Positions 39,290 through 47,209 of a stretch of 64,000 nucleotides of DNA are shown here, in pieces. The stretch spans positions 149,611-213,610 of the forward strand of contig NSJJ01000004.1 in assembly GCA_002632355.1 (NCBI GenBank), in the 5' to 3' direction. The notes beneath the pieces are model-generated. The model was not told the origin of the DNA. It searched no databases and saw nothing but the letters and a program-made list of their open reading frames with translations. A program made the translations under genes and the position numbers. The number at the start of each line of letters is the position of its first letter. Position 1 is the stretch's first letter. The DNA is from Sulfuricella denitrificans. Lineage in GTDB: Bacteria; Pseudomonadota; Gammaproteobacteria; Burkholderiales; Sulfuricellaceae.

Positions 39290-42078
39290 GCCTGCACTCC
39301 TTTACCTTCGATCTTGTTGATGCGTACCGTGAACTCCTGGGAGCGGAACCCAGCCACTACCGGCTCGACGTTGTAGGGAATCAGCTTGCTGGTTGCCGTG
39401 CCCATGCCGGACGCTCTTGTCAGTGCCGGATTTTCCGAACCGAATGAGGAATACAGGAACACCGCCTCGCGATGGATCAGGCGCGTCACATGCGCATGAC
39501 CGTCCGCCGTCTGTCCGCTCAGGGTGTTGACCAGGCGGATCGCGTCACCATCCTTGATGCCCAGATAGGCCGCCCGTGCCGGATGGATCCAGACATTGGT
39601 GTAGACCCCCTTCTTGAACTTGTTGATCGCCGCCAGCACCGGATTGTTGCTGTTGGTCGAGGCATAGGACACCGTCGGCGCCTTGCCGTAGGTAAAATAG
39701 AACTCATCGTCCGCCAGCGAGACGCTCTTGGCGTTCTTGCGGCATTCCGCCGGGATATGGGTGGCCAGCACGCTGAAGTTGGGTGCCGTGCCGCCCCCCT
39801 TGCGCATCATGTCGAACAGTCCGGAATAGAATTCTACCCGCCCGCTGCCGGTCGGCATCGGCAGCTTCCATGGCATGGCGGAATGCTCCAGAATTTCCTT
39901 GTAATTCTCTTCCATGAAAACGCCTTTCTCCCGCAGCACCGCGTCGAGCTGCTTGACGCTGACGCCGGCCCGTTTTGCCGCAAGATCGAAAGCCACCTCG
40001 CGGCAGGCCGCAGAGTATGGGCTCTTCTCTTTCTGCGCCTGAAACTTGGCCATCTTCTCCTTCACGGGTGCGGCAGGCATTCCGGTGAGCTTGTCGATCC
40101 AGTCCATGAAACTGTCGGGCTTGCCGCTGATGATTTCTGTCAGCCTGAGCAGGATATCCGGCATCTCGCGCGTGTCGTAGAGCGGGTCAATCGCTGGATA
40201 GCGCGTCACCATGGCAAGATCGTGATTGACGCCATTGCCGTAGATATTGGGTTCGCCCCGCTCCAGATAGGTGGAATTGGGCAGGATCACGTCGGCATAC
40301 ATGGTGGTGTCGGAAGGCAGGACGTCGATCGCGATCACCAGTTCCATGTTCTTGTGCGACAGGATTTCTTTCCAGCGGCTGTCCGGGTAATAGTGGCGCA
40401 CCGGGTTGGCGGCATTGATCAGCACCGCACGGGTGAGATACGGCTCGCCGTTGAAAGCGAGGTTTCCTTCCACCGATTCCTTGAGCCCGGTATCGGCCAT
40501 CACCGGCAGCATCACCCAGGGACGCCCGGCTTCGCGCTCCTGCTTGGAGAAGGCCCATGCCCAGCCGGGCTTGCCATGGCCGAAATTCTTGCCGTCGGAG
40601 AAGGTGTCGATCACCAGCTTGGCGAATGGCATTCCGCCCAGGCTGGTCATCGGCGGCCCGGCAGGGTGCCCCTCCTTTTGCGCTTTGGCCGAGTGCGCGA
40701 CCTTGTGGTGCAGCTCGCCGCTCATGATCCAGCCGCCGGGACGGTCGATGCCTCCGGTCAGTGCCTGGATCATCGCCTGTACCCGGCGCAGCATCATCAT
40801 GTTGCCGTAGCGCGCGCCGTGCCAGCCCGGATCGATGATCGCCGGGCGGCTGCCGCCGAACTCGCGCGCGATGCGGCGGATGGTGGCGGCCGGAACGCCG
40901 GTCGTCTGTTCTGCCCACTCCGGGGTATTGTTCTTCACTTCATCGAGCTGCGCCTGCAATACCGTCACCACCTTGTGGCCGTCCAGCATCAGGCCTTCCG
41001 GCGCATAAAGCGCTGGGTAGAAAGCATTGCCGTCCACATCGGTGCTGTTGTCGTTGGTCACCGCGGGTACGGTGCGTATCGTCGAGGTTTTCTCCTGCAG
41101 CACGCGCGGCCGGCCTTTTGCATCCAGCGCAATATGCCACTGGCCATCGGTATCACGATAGGTGAGAAACGGCATGTTGGAATGCGTGCGCAGGAAATCG
41201 GCGTCGTAGAGCTTCTCGTCCAGCATGATTTTCAGCATCGCCAGGCAGAAATCCAGATCGGTGCCGGGGCGGATGGAAATCCACTCGTCGGCCTTGGCCG
41301 CGGTCTCGGACTGGCGTGAATCGAGCGCCACGACCTTGGCGCCGTTCTTGCGCCCGGCGGCAAAGCGCACCATGCGGCAGGTGGAAACTGCGCCGATCGA
41401 GGCATTGTTGGCGACGAACAGGATGTATTTGGCGTTGTCGTAATCCGGCAGCACTTCGTCGTGGATATTGAAATTGCCTGTGACCGAATCCGTACCGAGA
41501 TGGCCGGTGGTGACGCAATGCTGCATCGGCGAGGCGATGATGTTGGGAATGCCGTTGGAAAGCGCGAACGGCACCGCCCAGTTCATGTAGAACACGCAGG
41601 AAGTCCAGCCGCCCACCATGGTCCATTCCCACGGCTGGATATTGGCCGCCTTCTGCTTCTTCGCGATATATTCCCACGCCTCTTCCCAGCTTGCCGACCT
41701 GAACTTCACTTCGCCGCGCTTGCTGCCTTCCACTCGAATCAAAGGTGTTTTCAGACGGTCCGAATCATAGGTCTGGCGCAGTCCTGCCTGGCCGCGGGCG
41801 CAAATCTTGCCGCGATTAAGCGTCGAATTCGGATTGCCATCGAGCTTGACGATGCGCTTGACGCCATTTTTGGTCCGGGTAGTCGCCCTGATATTGCACA
41901 GCGACGAGCAAAAATTGCAGATGCTGTAGGTATACGCCTCGCTGACGGCAGCATTTTCGCTGCCGGCATTGGCGCTCTTCAACAAGCCAGCCGGTTTGAG
42001 CAATGTCAGACCGGCGGCGCCCAACCCGGATGCCTTGAGAAAAGCACGGCGGGTCAGACTGGGAAATTTCCAGCTCAT
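39286..42078 (-). CDS. Tat-exported Mo-bisMGD oxidoreductase, PsrA/PhsA/TtrA-like catalytic subunit
   Basis: 930 residues. The N-terminus has a Tat signal (LTRRAFLKASGLGAAG) ending near NAG. The [4Fe-4S] motif C-x2-C-x3-C is SICNFCSSLCN near residue 55, with the fourth Cys in RGKICARGQAGL near 92. The Mo ligand is probably the Cys in SPMQHCVTTGHLG, the position used by the polysulfide, thiosulfate and tetrathionate reductase group (NarG uses Asp). The start ATG has AAGGAG eight bases upstream. It heads an operon with a ferredoxin, an NrfD anchor and two chaperones, behind a sigma-54 promoter. The substrate cannot be decided from sequence; sulfur compounds are the best class, arsenate or others remain possible. 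Confidence 0.85.
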   Translation of the reverse strand: MSWKFPSLTRRAFLKASGLGAAGLTLLKPAGLLKSANAGSENAAVSEAYTYSICNFCSSLCNIRATTRTKNGVKRIVKLDGNPNSTLNRGKICARGQAGLRQTYDSDRLKTPLIRVEGSKRGEVKFRSASWEEAWEYIAKKQKAANIQPWEWTMVGGWTSCVFYMNWAVPFALSNGIPNIIASPMQHCVTTGHLGTDSVTGNFNIHDEVLPDYDNAKYILFVANNASIGAVSTCRMVRFAAGRKNGAKVVALDSRQSETAAKADEWISIRPGTDLDFCLAMLKIMLDEKLYDADFLRTHSNMPFLTYRDTDGQWHIALDAKGRPRVLQEKTSTIRTVPAVTNDNSTDVDGNAFYPALYAPEGLMLDGHKVVTVLQAQLDEVKNNTPEWAEQTTGVPAATIRRIAREFGGSRPAIIDPGWHGARYGNMMMLRRVQAMIQALTGGIDRPGGWIMSGELHHKVAHSAKAQKEGHPAGPPMTSLGGMPFAKLVIDTFSDGKNFGHGKPGWAWAFSKQEREAGRPWVMLPVMADTGLKESVEGNLAFNGEPYLTRAVLINAANPVRHYYPDSRWKEILSHKNMELVIAIDVLPSDTTMYADVILPNSTYLERGEPNIYGNGVNHDLAMVTRYPAIDPLYDTREMPDILLRLTEIISGKPDSFMDWIDKLTGMPAAPVKEKMAKFQAQKEKSPYSAACREVAFDLAAKRAGVSVKQLDAVLREKGVFMEENYKEILEHSAMPWKLPMPTGSGRVEFYSGLFDMMRKGGGTAPNFSVLATHIPAECRKNAKSVSLADDEFYFTYGKAPTVSYASTNSNNPVLAAINKFKKGVYTNVWIHPARAAYLGIKDGDAIRLVNTLSGQTADGHAHVTRLIHREAVFLYSSFGSENPALTRASGMGTATSKLIPYNVEPVVAGFRSQEFTVRINKIEGKGVQA

Positions 42079-42096
42079 CAATCAGTCTCCTTATGT

Positions 42097-42189
42097 TTAT
42101 CCCAAATAATCCATTAGGCGGCTCTGCGAGCCTACACGAGTGCTGGCGGACGGATTTGCGGTCATTTTTCGTGCTTGTTCGTCGTCCAT
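42097..42189 (-). CDS. Possible 30-residue leader ORF
   Basis: An open frame MDDEQARKMTANPSASTRVG... ends with a TAA 18 bases before the molybdoenzyme ATG, so its translation could influence the downstream gene. Its ATG lies in the inner stem of the leader hairpin. No convincing ribosome-binding site is seen and nothing like it is known to me, so it may not be translated. Confidence 0.25.
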   Translation of the reverse strand: MDDEQARKMTANPSASTRVGSQSRLMDYLG

Positions 42190-42222
42190 GGAATAACCAT
42201 GGACTTCTCTCAAGCACGAAAA
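42166..42222 (-). promoter_or_regulatory. Two-tier hairpin in the molybdoenzyme operon leader
   Basis: An outer 12-bp stem (42166-42177 with 42211-42222) and an inner 8-bp stem GTCCATGG/CCATGGAC with a 5-base loop are separated by a 6/6 internal loop. It lies downstream of the sigma-54 promoter and 88 bases before the catalytic-subunit start. It could be an mRNA regulatory structure or a protein-binding dyad. No T-run follows, so it is not a normal terminator. Confidence 0.6.
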
Positions 42223-42302
42223 CTGCCTCGCCATCATCTCGTGTCCTAATGAATTATCTGGGTTTATATTTCTGCTGCAGTGCAGACATGACTTGAGCAG
42301 GT

Positions 42303-42318
42303 AGCAATCACCATGCCT
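42303..42318 (-). promoter_or_regulatory. Sigma-54 promoter for the molybdoenzyme operon
   Basis: Read on the minus strand the element is AGGCATGGTGATTGCT. It has GG and GC exactly ten bases apart and matches the TGGCACG-N4-TTGCW consensus at 10 of 12 positions. Transcription would start near 42292, leaving a leader of about 210 bases. The divergent gene encodes a sigma-54 activator, which strongly supports the call. Confidence 0.75.
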
Positions 42319-42459
42319 GCAGATTGACCTGCGTCATATATTGCAATAAAAAGCAACAAAACAATGTGTTATAAAATATCTACGAAAATCTGGAGCATGG
42401 CACCGCACTCCTGGCTGCCATATTTGTCTGCCACCCGCGTCACCTGATAAAATGCCCGC

Positions 42460-43806
42460 ATGAAAACAGACACCTCCCCTCTACCCGAACTGCTCCCGGA
42501 AATGACTGCCCTGCTCGACTCCCTGCCCGAACCACGGGTTTTCGTCGGAAGGGACTACCGGGTGCTGGCGGTGAATCAGGCCTACCGCGATCAGTTCGGC
42601 GATTCACAGCCAGTCCGCGGACGCTACTGCTACGAAATTTCCCACCATTACGACAAACCCTGCGATCAGGCCGGAGAAAGCTGCCCGCTCAAGGATTGCC
42701 AGGAAACCGGGATGCCGCAGCGCAGCCTGCACATCCATTACACGCCGCGCGGGCAGGAGCACGTGGACGTCGAAATCACACCGATCCGCAACCGGACCGG
42801 GAAAATCCTGTTTTTCGTGGAAACCATGCGGACGCTGCAGCATGCGCGCAGCCAGCCATCGGCGCAGGGGCTGGTCGGAAAATCGCCCGCCTTCAACCGC
42901 ATGCTGGCGCTGGTGGGGCGGGTAGCCCCCTCGGAGGCCACAGTCCTGCTGCTGGGAGAATCCGGAACCGGCAAGGAACTGGTAGCGCAGGCGCTGCACG
43001 AATCGAGCGCCCGCGCGCAGGGGCCGTTCGTGGCAGTGGACTGCGCCGGCATGACGGAAACGCTATTCGGCAGTGAGCTGTTCGGCTACGAAAAAGGCTC
43101 GTTCACTGGCGCGATAGGCCGCAAAACCGGCCTGGTCGAGGCGGCGGCTGGCGGCACCGTGTTTTTCGACGAAGTGGGCGACATTCCCCTTTGTCTGCAG
43201 GTAAAACTGCTCAGGCTTCTGGAAAGCGGCACCTTCCGCCGGGTGGGCGGCGTGGAGCCGCTGCGCGCGGATTTCCGCCTGCTTCTCGCCACCCACCGCG
43301 ATCTCAAGGCCATGGTGGAGGCCGGAACGTTCCGGCGCGACCTCTACTACCGCATCAGCGCCTTCCCCATCCATCTTCCGTCCCTGCGCGAACGCAAGGA
43401 AGACATCCCCCTGCTGGCGGAATCGCTGCTTGCACGGGTATGCCCCAAACGGCGCATGAAACTGCATCCGGATGCGCTGGCAGCACTGGTCGATTACCGC
43501 TATCACGGGAATATCCGGGAGCTGCGCAACATCCTGGAACACGCCAGCCTGATGGCCGATGGGGAAATGATTCTGCCCTCGCATCTGCAACAGGAGGTCA
43601 TCGAGCAACCGCGATCGCCGTCTGCATTGACGGGAGAAGAAACCGGCATCGTGACGCTGGAAAAAGCCGAGCAGCGCTACCTGCAAAGCGCGCTGGAAAA
43701 TCACGATGGCGACCGCAGTTCACTTGCCCTCAAACTCGGCGTCAGCGAACGCACTCTCTACCGCAAGCTGAAGGCCGCCGCGCTTATCCCTGACACGGGC
43801 TGGTAA
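42460..43806 (+). CDS. Sigma-54-dependent enhancer-binding regulator with Cys-rich PAS domain
   Basis: 448 residues. A PAS domain (about 18-128) holds a cysteine group [16 protein letters not shown] followed by CPLKDC, suited to sensing redox state, sulfur species or a metal-bound ligand. The AAA+ domain (about 140-370) has Walker [10 protein letters not shown], the sigma-54 contact loop as GSFTGA (usually GAFTGA), and Walker B FFDEVGD. A Fis-type helix-turn-helix ends the protein ([19 protein letters not shown]). It has no receiver domain, so activation is by direct ligand or redox sensing rather than phosphotransfer. It diverges from the molybdoenzyme operon and is its likely activator. Confidence 0.92.
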   Translation: MKTDTSPLPELLPEMTALLDSLPEPRVFVGRDYRVLAVNQAYRDQFGDSQPVRGRYCYEISHHYDKPCDQAGESCPLKDCQETGMPQRSLHIHYTPRGQEHVDVEITPIRNRTGKILFFVETMRTLQHARSQPSAQGLVGKSPAFNRMLALVGRVAPSEATVLLLGESGTGKELVAQALHESSARAQGPFVAVDCAGMTETLFGSELFGYEKGSFTGAIGRKTGLVEAAAGGTVFFDEVGDIPLCLQVKLLRLLESGTFRRVGGVEPLRADFRLLLATHRDLKAMVEAGTFRRDLYYRISAFPIHLPSLRERKEDIPLLAESLLARVCPKRRMKLHPDALAALVDYRYHGNIRELRNILEHASLMADGEMILPSHLQQEVIEQPRSPSALTGEETGIVTLEKAEQRYLQSALENHDGDRSSLALKLGVSERTLYRKLKAAALIPDTGW

Positions 43807-43813
43807 GCGGGTT

Positions 43814-44278
43814 TTAACCCACTTTCCACACATCTTCTCCGTTGCTGAAGATCAGTTTCTGCAGCTGGGCAAAAGCCGCTTCAAGATTCCCCGCCGCCGC
43901 CACGCTCAGCGGCTCACCCAGTTCGAACGATTCTCCACGCACCGCCAGCAGCCAGGCGGGCGGCGCAGCGCCATACAGCTCCTGACAGGCCTGCAGCACC
44001 GCCGCCGGGCTCATGGCGTGGGAGGTAAAACTGCGGTCTTTTACAGCATTCAGGCGGGAAAGTTCGAACGGCGGCGGGCAGGAAACACTGGCATCGACGA
44101 ACAGCGCGCGCTCCCGGCCTTGCAGGTCGATGGCATGCTCCACCTGGAGCTGGAAATCGGTGAGCAGTTCGACCCCGGGAAGATTCATCGCTGCCAGCCG
44201 TTCCAGCAGCAGCGGACCCAGCGCGTCGTCACCCCGGCTCGGGTTGCCGCAGGCAAAGATCAGCAGTGGCGCCGTCAC
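43814..44278 (-). CDS. hoxW: [NiFe]-hydrogenase maturation protease (HoxW-like)
   Basis: 154 residues. The M52 family motif is FACGNPSRGDDALGP at residues 8-22, where the Asp helps bind nickel in the immature large subunit; a second acidic residue is in TDFQLQVEHA and the ligand His in SHAMSP. The protease trims the C-terminal extension of HoxH after Ni insertion. Its ATG overlaps the hoxH stop (ATGA). It ends eight bases from the convergent regulator gene. Confidence 0.9.
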   Translation of the reverse strand: MTAPLLIFACGNPSRGDDALGPLLLERLAAMNLPGVELLTDFQLQVEHAIDLQGRERALFVDASVSCPPPFELSRLNAVKDRSFTSHAMSPAAVLQACQELYGAAPPAWLLAVRGESFELGEPLSVAAAGNLEAAFAQLQKLIFSNGEDVWKVG

Positions 44279-45756
44279 GCGCCGCAGGCGCCCGATGCGT
44301 TGCGCACCAGGCGATCGATTTCCTTGCCTTCCGCATCGAGCAGTTCCACTTCCAGCGGCATTTTTCCCACTGCGTGGGTGGCGCAGGAAAGGCAGGGATC
44401 AAAGGCGCGGATGGCGACTTCGATGTGGTTGAGCAAACCCTCGGTCAGTTGCTTGCCGTCCAGATATTGCAGGGCAACCTGCCGCACTGCCTCGTTCATG
44501 GCCTGATTGTTGTGGGTAGTGGAGACGATCAGGTTGGCGCGCACGATCTGCTCGTCCTCGTTGATGCGGTAATGATGGATCAGCAAACCGCGCGGCGCCT
44601 CGATCACGCCCACCCCGCGCAAGGCGCGTTCGCCCTTGCTGACCAGATCGTCGCCGAGCAGATCGTCGTCATGCAGCAATTCCTGAATGCCTTCGGCGCA
44701 ATGCAGCATCTCGATCATGCGCGTCCAGTGGTAGGCGAGCGTGGCCTGGGTGGCGCTGCCGCTGTCGAATGCCTTGAAGATTTTGCGCTCGGCCTCGGCC
44801 AGCGGCGTGGGAATAAAATCGCAGTTGTTCACCCGCGCCAGCGGGCCGACCCGATACCAGCCCTCCTCCCTGCCGCGCGAGCGGATGAAGGGAAATTTCA
44901 TGTAGGACCAGGGCTTCACTTCCTCGTGGACATAATCCCAGTAATGGCCGTAATCCAGATGGTCGAAAATATCCTGCTCATGCTCGTCACGGGCGCGCAG
45001 GCCGCCGTGGTAGAAATCCAGCGCGCCATCCGGGCGCACCAGGCTCATGAAGCTGGAGCGGAAATAGCCGAAGCCGTTGTGGAATTCCGGCCGCTCACAG
45101 TAAACCTTTTTGATCAGATCGACGGCGCCCTGGCTCCAGGCAATGATCTGCCCGATGTCTTTCAGCAGAAAGTCGCGCTCCGCCACGCTGAGATTCTTGT
45201 TCACCCCGCCGGGAATGGCCCCGGTGCCATGGATGCGCTTGCCGGCCGTCAGCCGGATGACTTCCTGCCCATATTTGCGCAGTGCAACCCCCTGCCGGGC
45301 AATCTCGGGATAGGCCGCTGCCACGCCGACCACGTTGCGCGTGGCAACATCGGAATCGAAGCCGAACAGCAGATCGGGCGAGGCCAGATAAAAGAAATGC
45401 AGGGCATGGGATTGCAGGATCTGGCCAAAATGCATCAGGCGCCGCAGCTTGTCGGCGCTGGGCGTCAGGGTGGAGCCGACGATCATGTCCATCGCCTTGG
45501 AAGCCGCCAGATGATGGCTCACCGGGCAAATGCCGCACAGGCGCTGCACCAGCACCGGCACTTCGGTATAGGGCCGCCCCTGGATGAATTTCTCGAAGCC
45601 GCGAAATTCGACGATATGGAAACGCGCCTGATGGATGCGGTTGTCCTCGTCCAGCAGCAGCGTGACCTTGCCGTGCCCCTCGACCCGCGTCACGGGTTCG
45701 ATCACGACACGTTTGAGGTTTTCCGGGTTGGCGGCGGTTTCCAGTTCAAAAGTCAT
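44275..45756 (-). CDS. hoxH: NAD-linked [NiFe] hydrogenase large subunit HoxH
   Basis: 493 residues. The two nickel-binding motifs are RLCGICPVSHHLA near residue 62 and DPCLSCATHAVG near 453. About 30 residues after the second motif (ending NASGACGA) are the extension to be removed by HoxW or a part of it. HoxH splits or makes H2 in the cytoplasm. It is separated from hoxY by a 195-base structured repeat region, unusual inside an operon. Confidence 0.96.
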   Translation of the reverse strand: MTFELETAANPENLKRVVIEPVTRVEGHGKVTLLLDEDNRIHQARFHIVEFRGFEKFIQGRPYTEVPVLVQRLCGICPVSHHLAASKAMDMIVGSTLTPSADKLRRLMHFGQILQSHALHFFYLASPDLLFGFDSDVATRNVVGVAAAYPEIARQGVALRKYGQEVIRLTAGKRIHGTGAIPGGVNKNLSVAERDFLLKDIGQIIAWSQGAVDLIKKVYCERPEFHNGFGYFRSSFMSLVRPDGALDFYHGGLRARDEHEQDIFDHLDYGHYWDYVHEEVKPWSYMKFPFIRSRGREEGWYRVGPLARVNNCDFIPTPLAEAERKIFKAFDSGSATQATLAYHWTRMIEMLHCAEGIQELLHDDDLLGDDLVSKGERALRGVGVIEAPRGLLIHHYRINEDEQIVRANLIVSTTHNNQAMNEAVRQVALQYLDGKQLTEGLLNHIEVAIRAFDPCLSCATHAVGKMPLEVELLDAEGKEIDRLVRNASGACGA

Positions 45757-45951
45757 GGTTCACCCAGTCCATCAAACCCCTCCCGGCCTCCGCTTGTCAC
45801 CCGCAAGGAGTATCTCCGCCGAGAGCGGCAGCAAAGCTGCTCGCTCTGGCGAGACAGGGGAGGCGTACCCTGCTTCCCCCTGAAGTGGGTCAAGCAGGCA
45901 ATCCGCGTAGCGGATGCTCGCACAAGGGGGGACTGAGGGGGATTAGAAAAG
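45757..45951. repeat. Structured repeat region between hoxY and hoxH
   Basis: The 195 bases have no plausible gene. They contain several hairpins: AGAGCG-GCAGC-AAA-GCTGC-T-CGCTCT near 45820-45850, CCTGCTT/AAGCAGG near 45868-45898, and CCGC-GTA-GCGG near 45903-45914. The end (45921-45945) matches the repeat in the aceF linker. This looks like an inserted repetitive element that may change hoxH expression relative to hoxFUY. Confidence 0.6.
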
Positions 45952-46497
45952 TCAGTCATAATGCAACTGCTCATAGTCCAGCTTCGGCTCCCGCCCCGCC
46001 AGCAGGTCGGTCAGGAATTTCCAGATCGCCTCCCCGGAGGGCGGGCAGCCGGGCAGGAAATAATCCACCTTCACCACCTCGTAAATCGGGTGCACCTTGT
46101 CGAAAGGCAGCGGCAGTTCCCGATCGTTGGGAATCTGCCCGCCTTCGAGGCCGCCTTCGTACTGGTAGACCTCCTGGAAGCAGTCCCACAGGTCGATATT
46201 GTTACGCATCGCCGGAAGGCCGCCGGTAATCGCGCAGGCGCCCATCGCCACCAGCACCTTGCAGTTCTTGCGGAATTCCTTGAGAACATGCACGTTCTCG
46301 GCATTGCACACGCCGCCCTCCACGATGCCGACATCGCAGGGGCTGCAATGCTTGATGTCGGTCAGCGGGGTGCGGTCGAATTCCACCGCTTCGAGCAGAT
46401 CGAACAGGCGCTCGTCGATATCCAGCAGGGACATATGGCAGCCGAAGCAGCCTGCCAGCGAGCAGGTGGCAATGCGCACTTTTTTCACATCACTCAT
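45952..46497 (-). CDS. hoxY: NAD-linked [NiFe] hydrogenase small subunit HoxY
   Basis: 181 residues, the short type without Tat signal. Cys ligands of the proximal cluster are in CSLAGCFGCHMS near residues 12-20, GACAITGG near 85-93 and LPGCPPSGE near 148-154. HoxY carries electrons from HoxH to the diaphorase. The start overlaps the hoxU stop by eight bases. Confidence 0.96.
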   Translation of the reverse strand: MSDVKKVRIATCSLAGCFGCHMSLLDIDERLFDLLEAVEFDRTPLTDIKHCSPCDVGIVEGGVCNAENVHVLKEFRKNCKVLVAMGACAITGGLPAMRNNIDLWDCFQEVYQYEGGLEGGQIPNDRELPLPFDKVHPIYEVVKVDYFLPGCPPSGEAIWKFLTDLLAGREPKLDYEQLHYD

Positions 46498-47209
46498 GCT
46501 CGCCTCCCGATTTTCCTTCAGTCTCTACCTGGCAGATCGGCTTGTGGTCGTAGATACGGCTGCCAATCGGCACACTGAATCCCTGGCGCTTGATCAGGAT
46601 GGCGCCGGTCGGGCATACCTGAGCGGCCCTGTCGGTGACAGCAAAAGTGCTGTCGCCGAGGCGCCCGCTGGCGGAGTTCACCACCAGCCTCGAACCGATG
46701 CCGCGCCCGGAAAGGCCGAATACGTTTTTGCCATCCACATCGCGGCTGGCTCGCACGCACAGTTCGCACAGGATGCAGCGGTTACGGTCGAGAAATACAT
46801 CGGGGTGCGAGGCATCCACCTCGCGCGGCGGGTAGAAGTGGTTGTAATGGGGCGACATCATGTCGAGGCAATAGGCTACCGCCTGCAACTGGCAATTGCC
46901 GCTTTTCTCGCAGGTGGGGCACAGGTGGTTGCCCTCGACGAACAGCATCTGCACGATGGCGCGCCGCTCGTCGTCCAGTTCTCCGGTCTTGTTCTCGATC
47001 ACCATGCCTTCGCCGGCCGGCATGGTGCAGGCAGAAACCGCCCGGCCGTTGGCCCTGACCGTGCACAGCTTGCAACTTCCGTGCGGCTTGAATTCCGGGT
47101 TGTGGCAGAGGTGGGGAATGTAGATCTTCGCCGCCATGGCTGCATCCATGATGGTCTGCCCTTCTGCGAAGGGGATTTCATTGCCATCGATGGTAATGGT
47201 TTTGCTCAT
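46490..47209 (-). CDS. hoxU: NAD-linked hydrogenase diaphorase subunit HoxU
   Basis: 239 residues from MSKTITIDGNEIPFAEGQT; the ATG overlaps the hoxF stop (ATGA). An N-terminal [2Fe-2S] domain has CHNPEFKPHGSCKLC near residue 35, followed by a NuoG-like His/Cys group HLCPTCEKSGNCQ near 95 and a [4Fe-4S] motif CILCELCVRASRDVDG near 145. It passes electrons between HoxY and HoxF. Confidence 0.95.
   Translation of the reverse strand: MSKTITIDGNEIPFAEGQTIMDAAMAAKIYIPHLCHNPEFKPHGSCKLCTVRANGRAVSACTMPAGEGMVIENKTGELDDERRAIVQMLFVEGNHLCPTCEKSGNCQLQAVAYCLDMMSPHYNHFYPPREVDASHPDVFLDRNRCILCELCVRASRDVDGKNVFGLSGRGIGSRLVVNSASGRLGDSTFAVTDRAAQVCPTGAILIKRQGFSVPIGSRIYDHKPICQVETEGKSGGEHE

Noticed and set aside
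39472..41319. 615-codon open frame on the plus strand opposite the molybdoenzyme gene
   Set aside because: Antisense shadow; no domain, and the minus-strand protein has Tat, Fe-S and Mo motifs.
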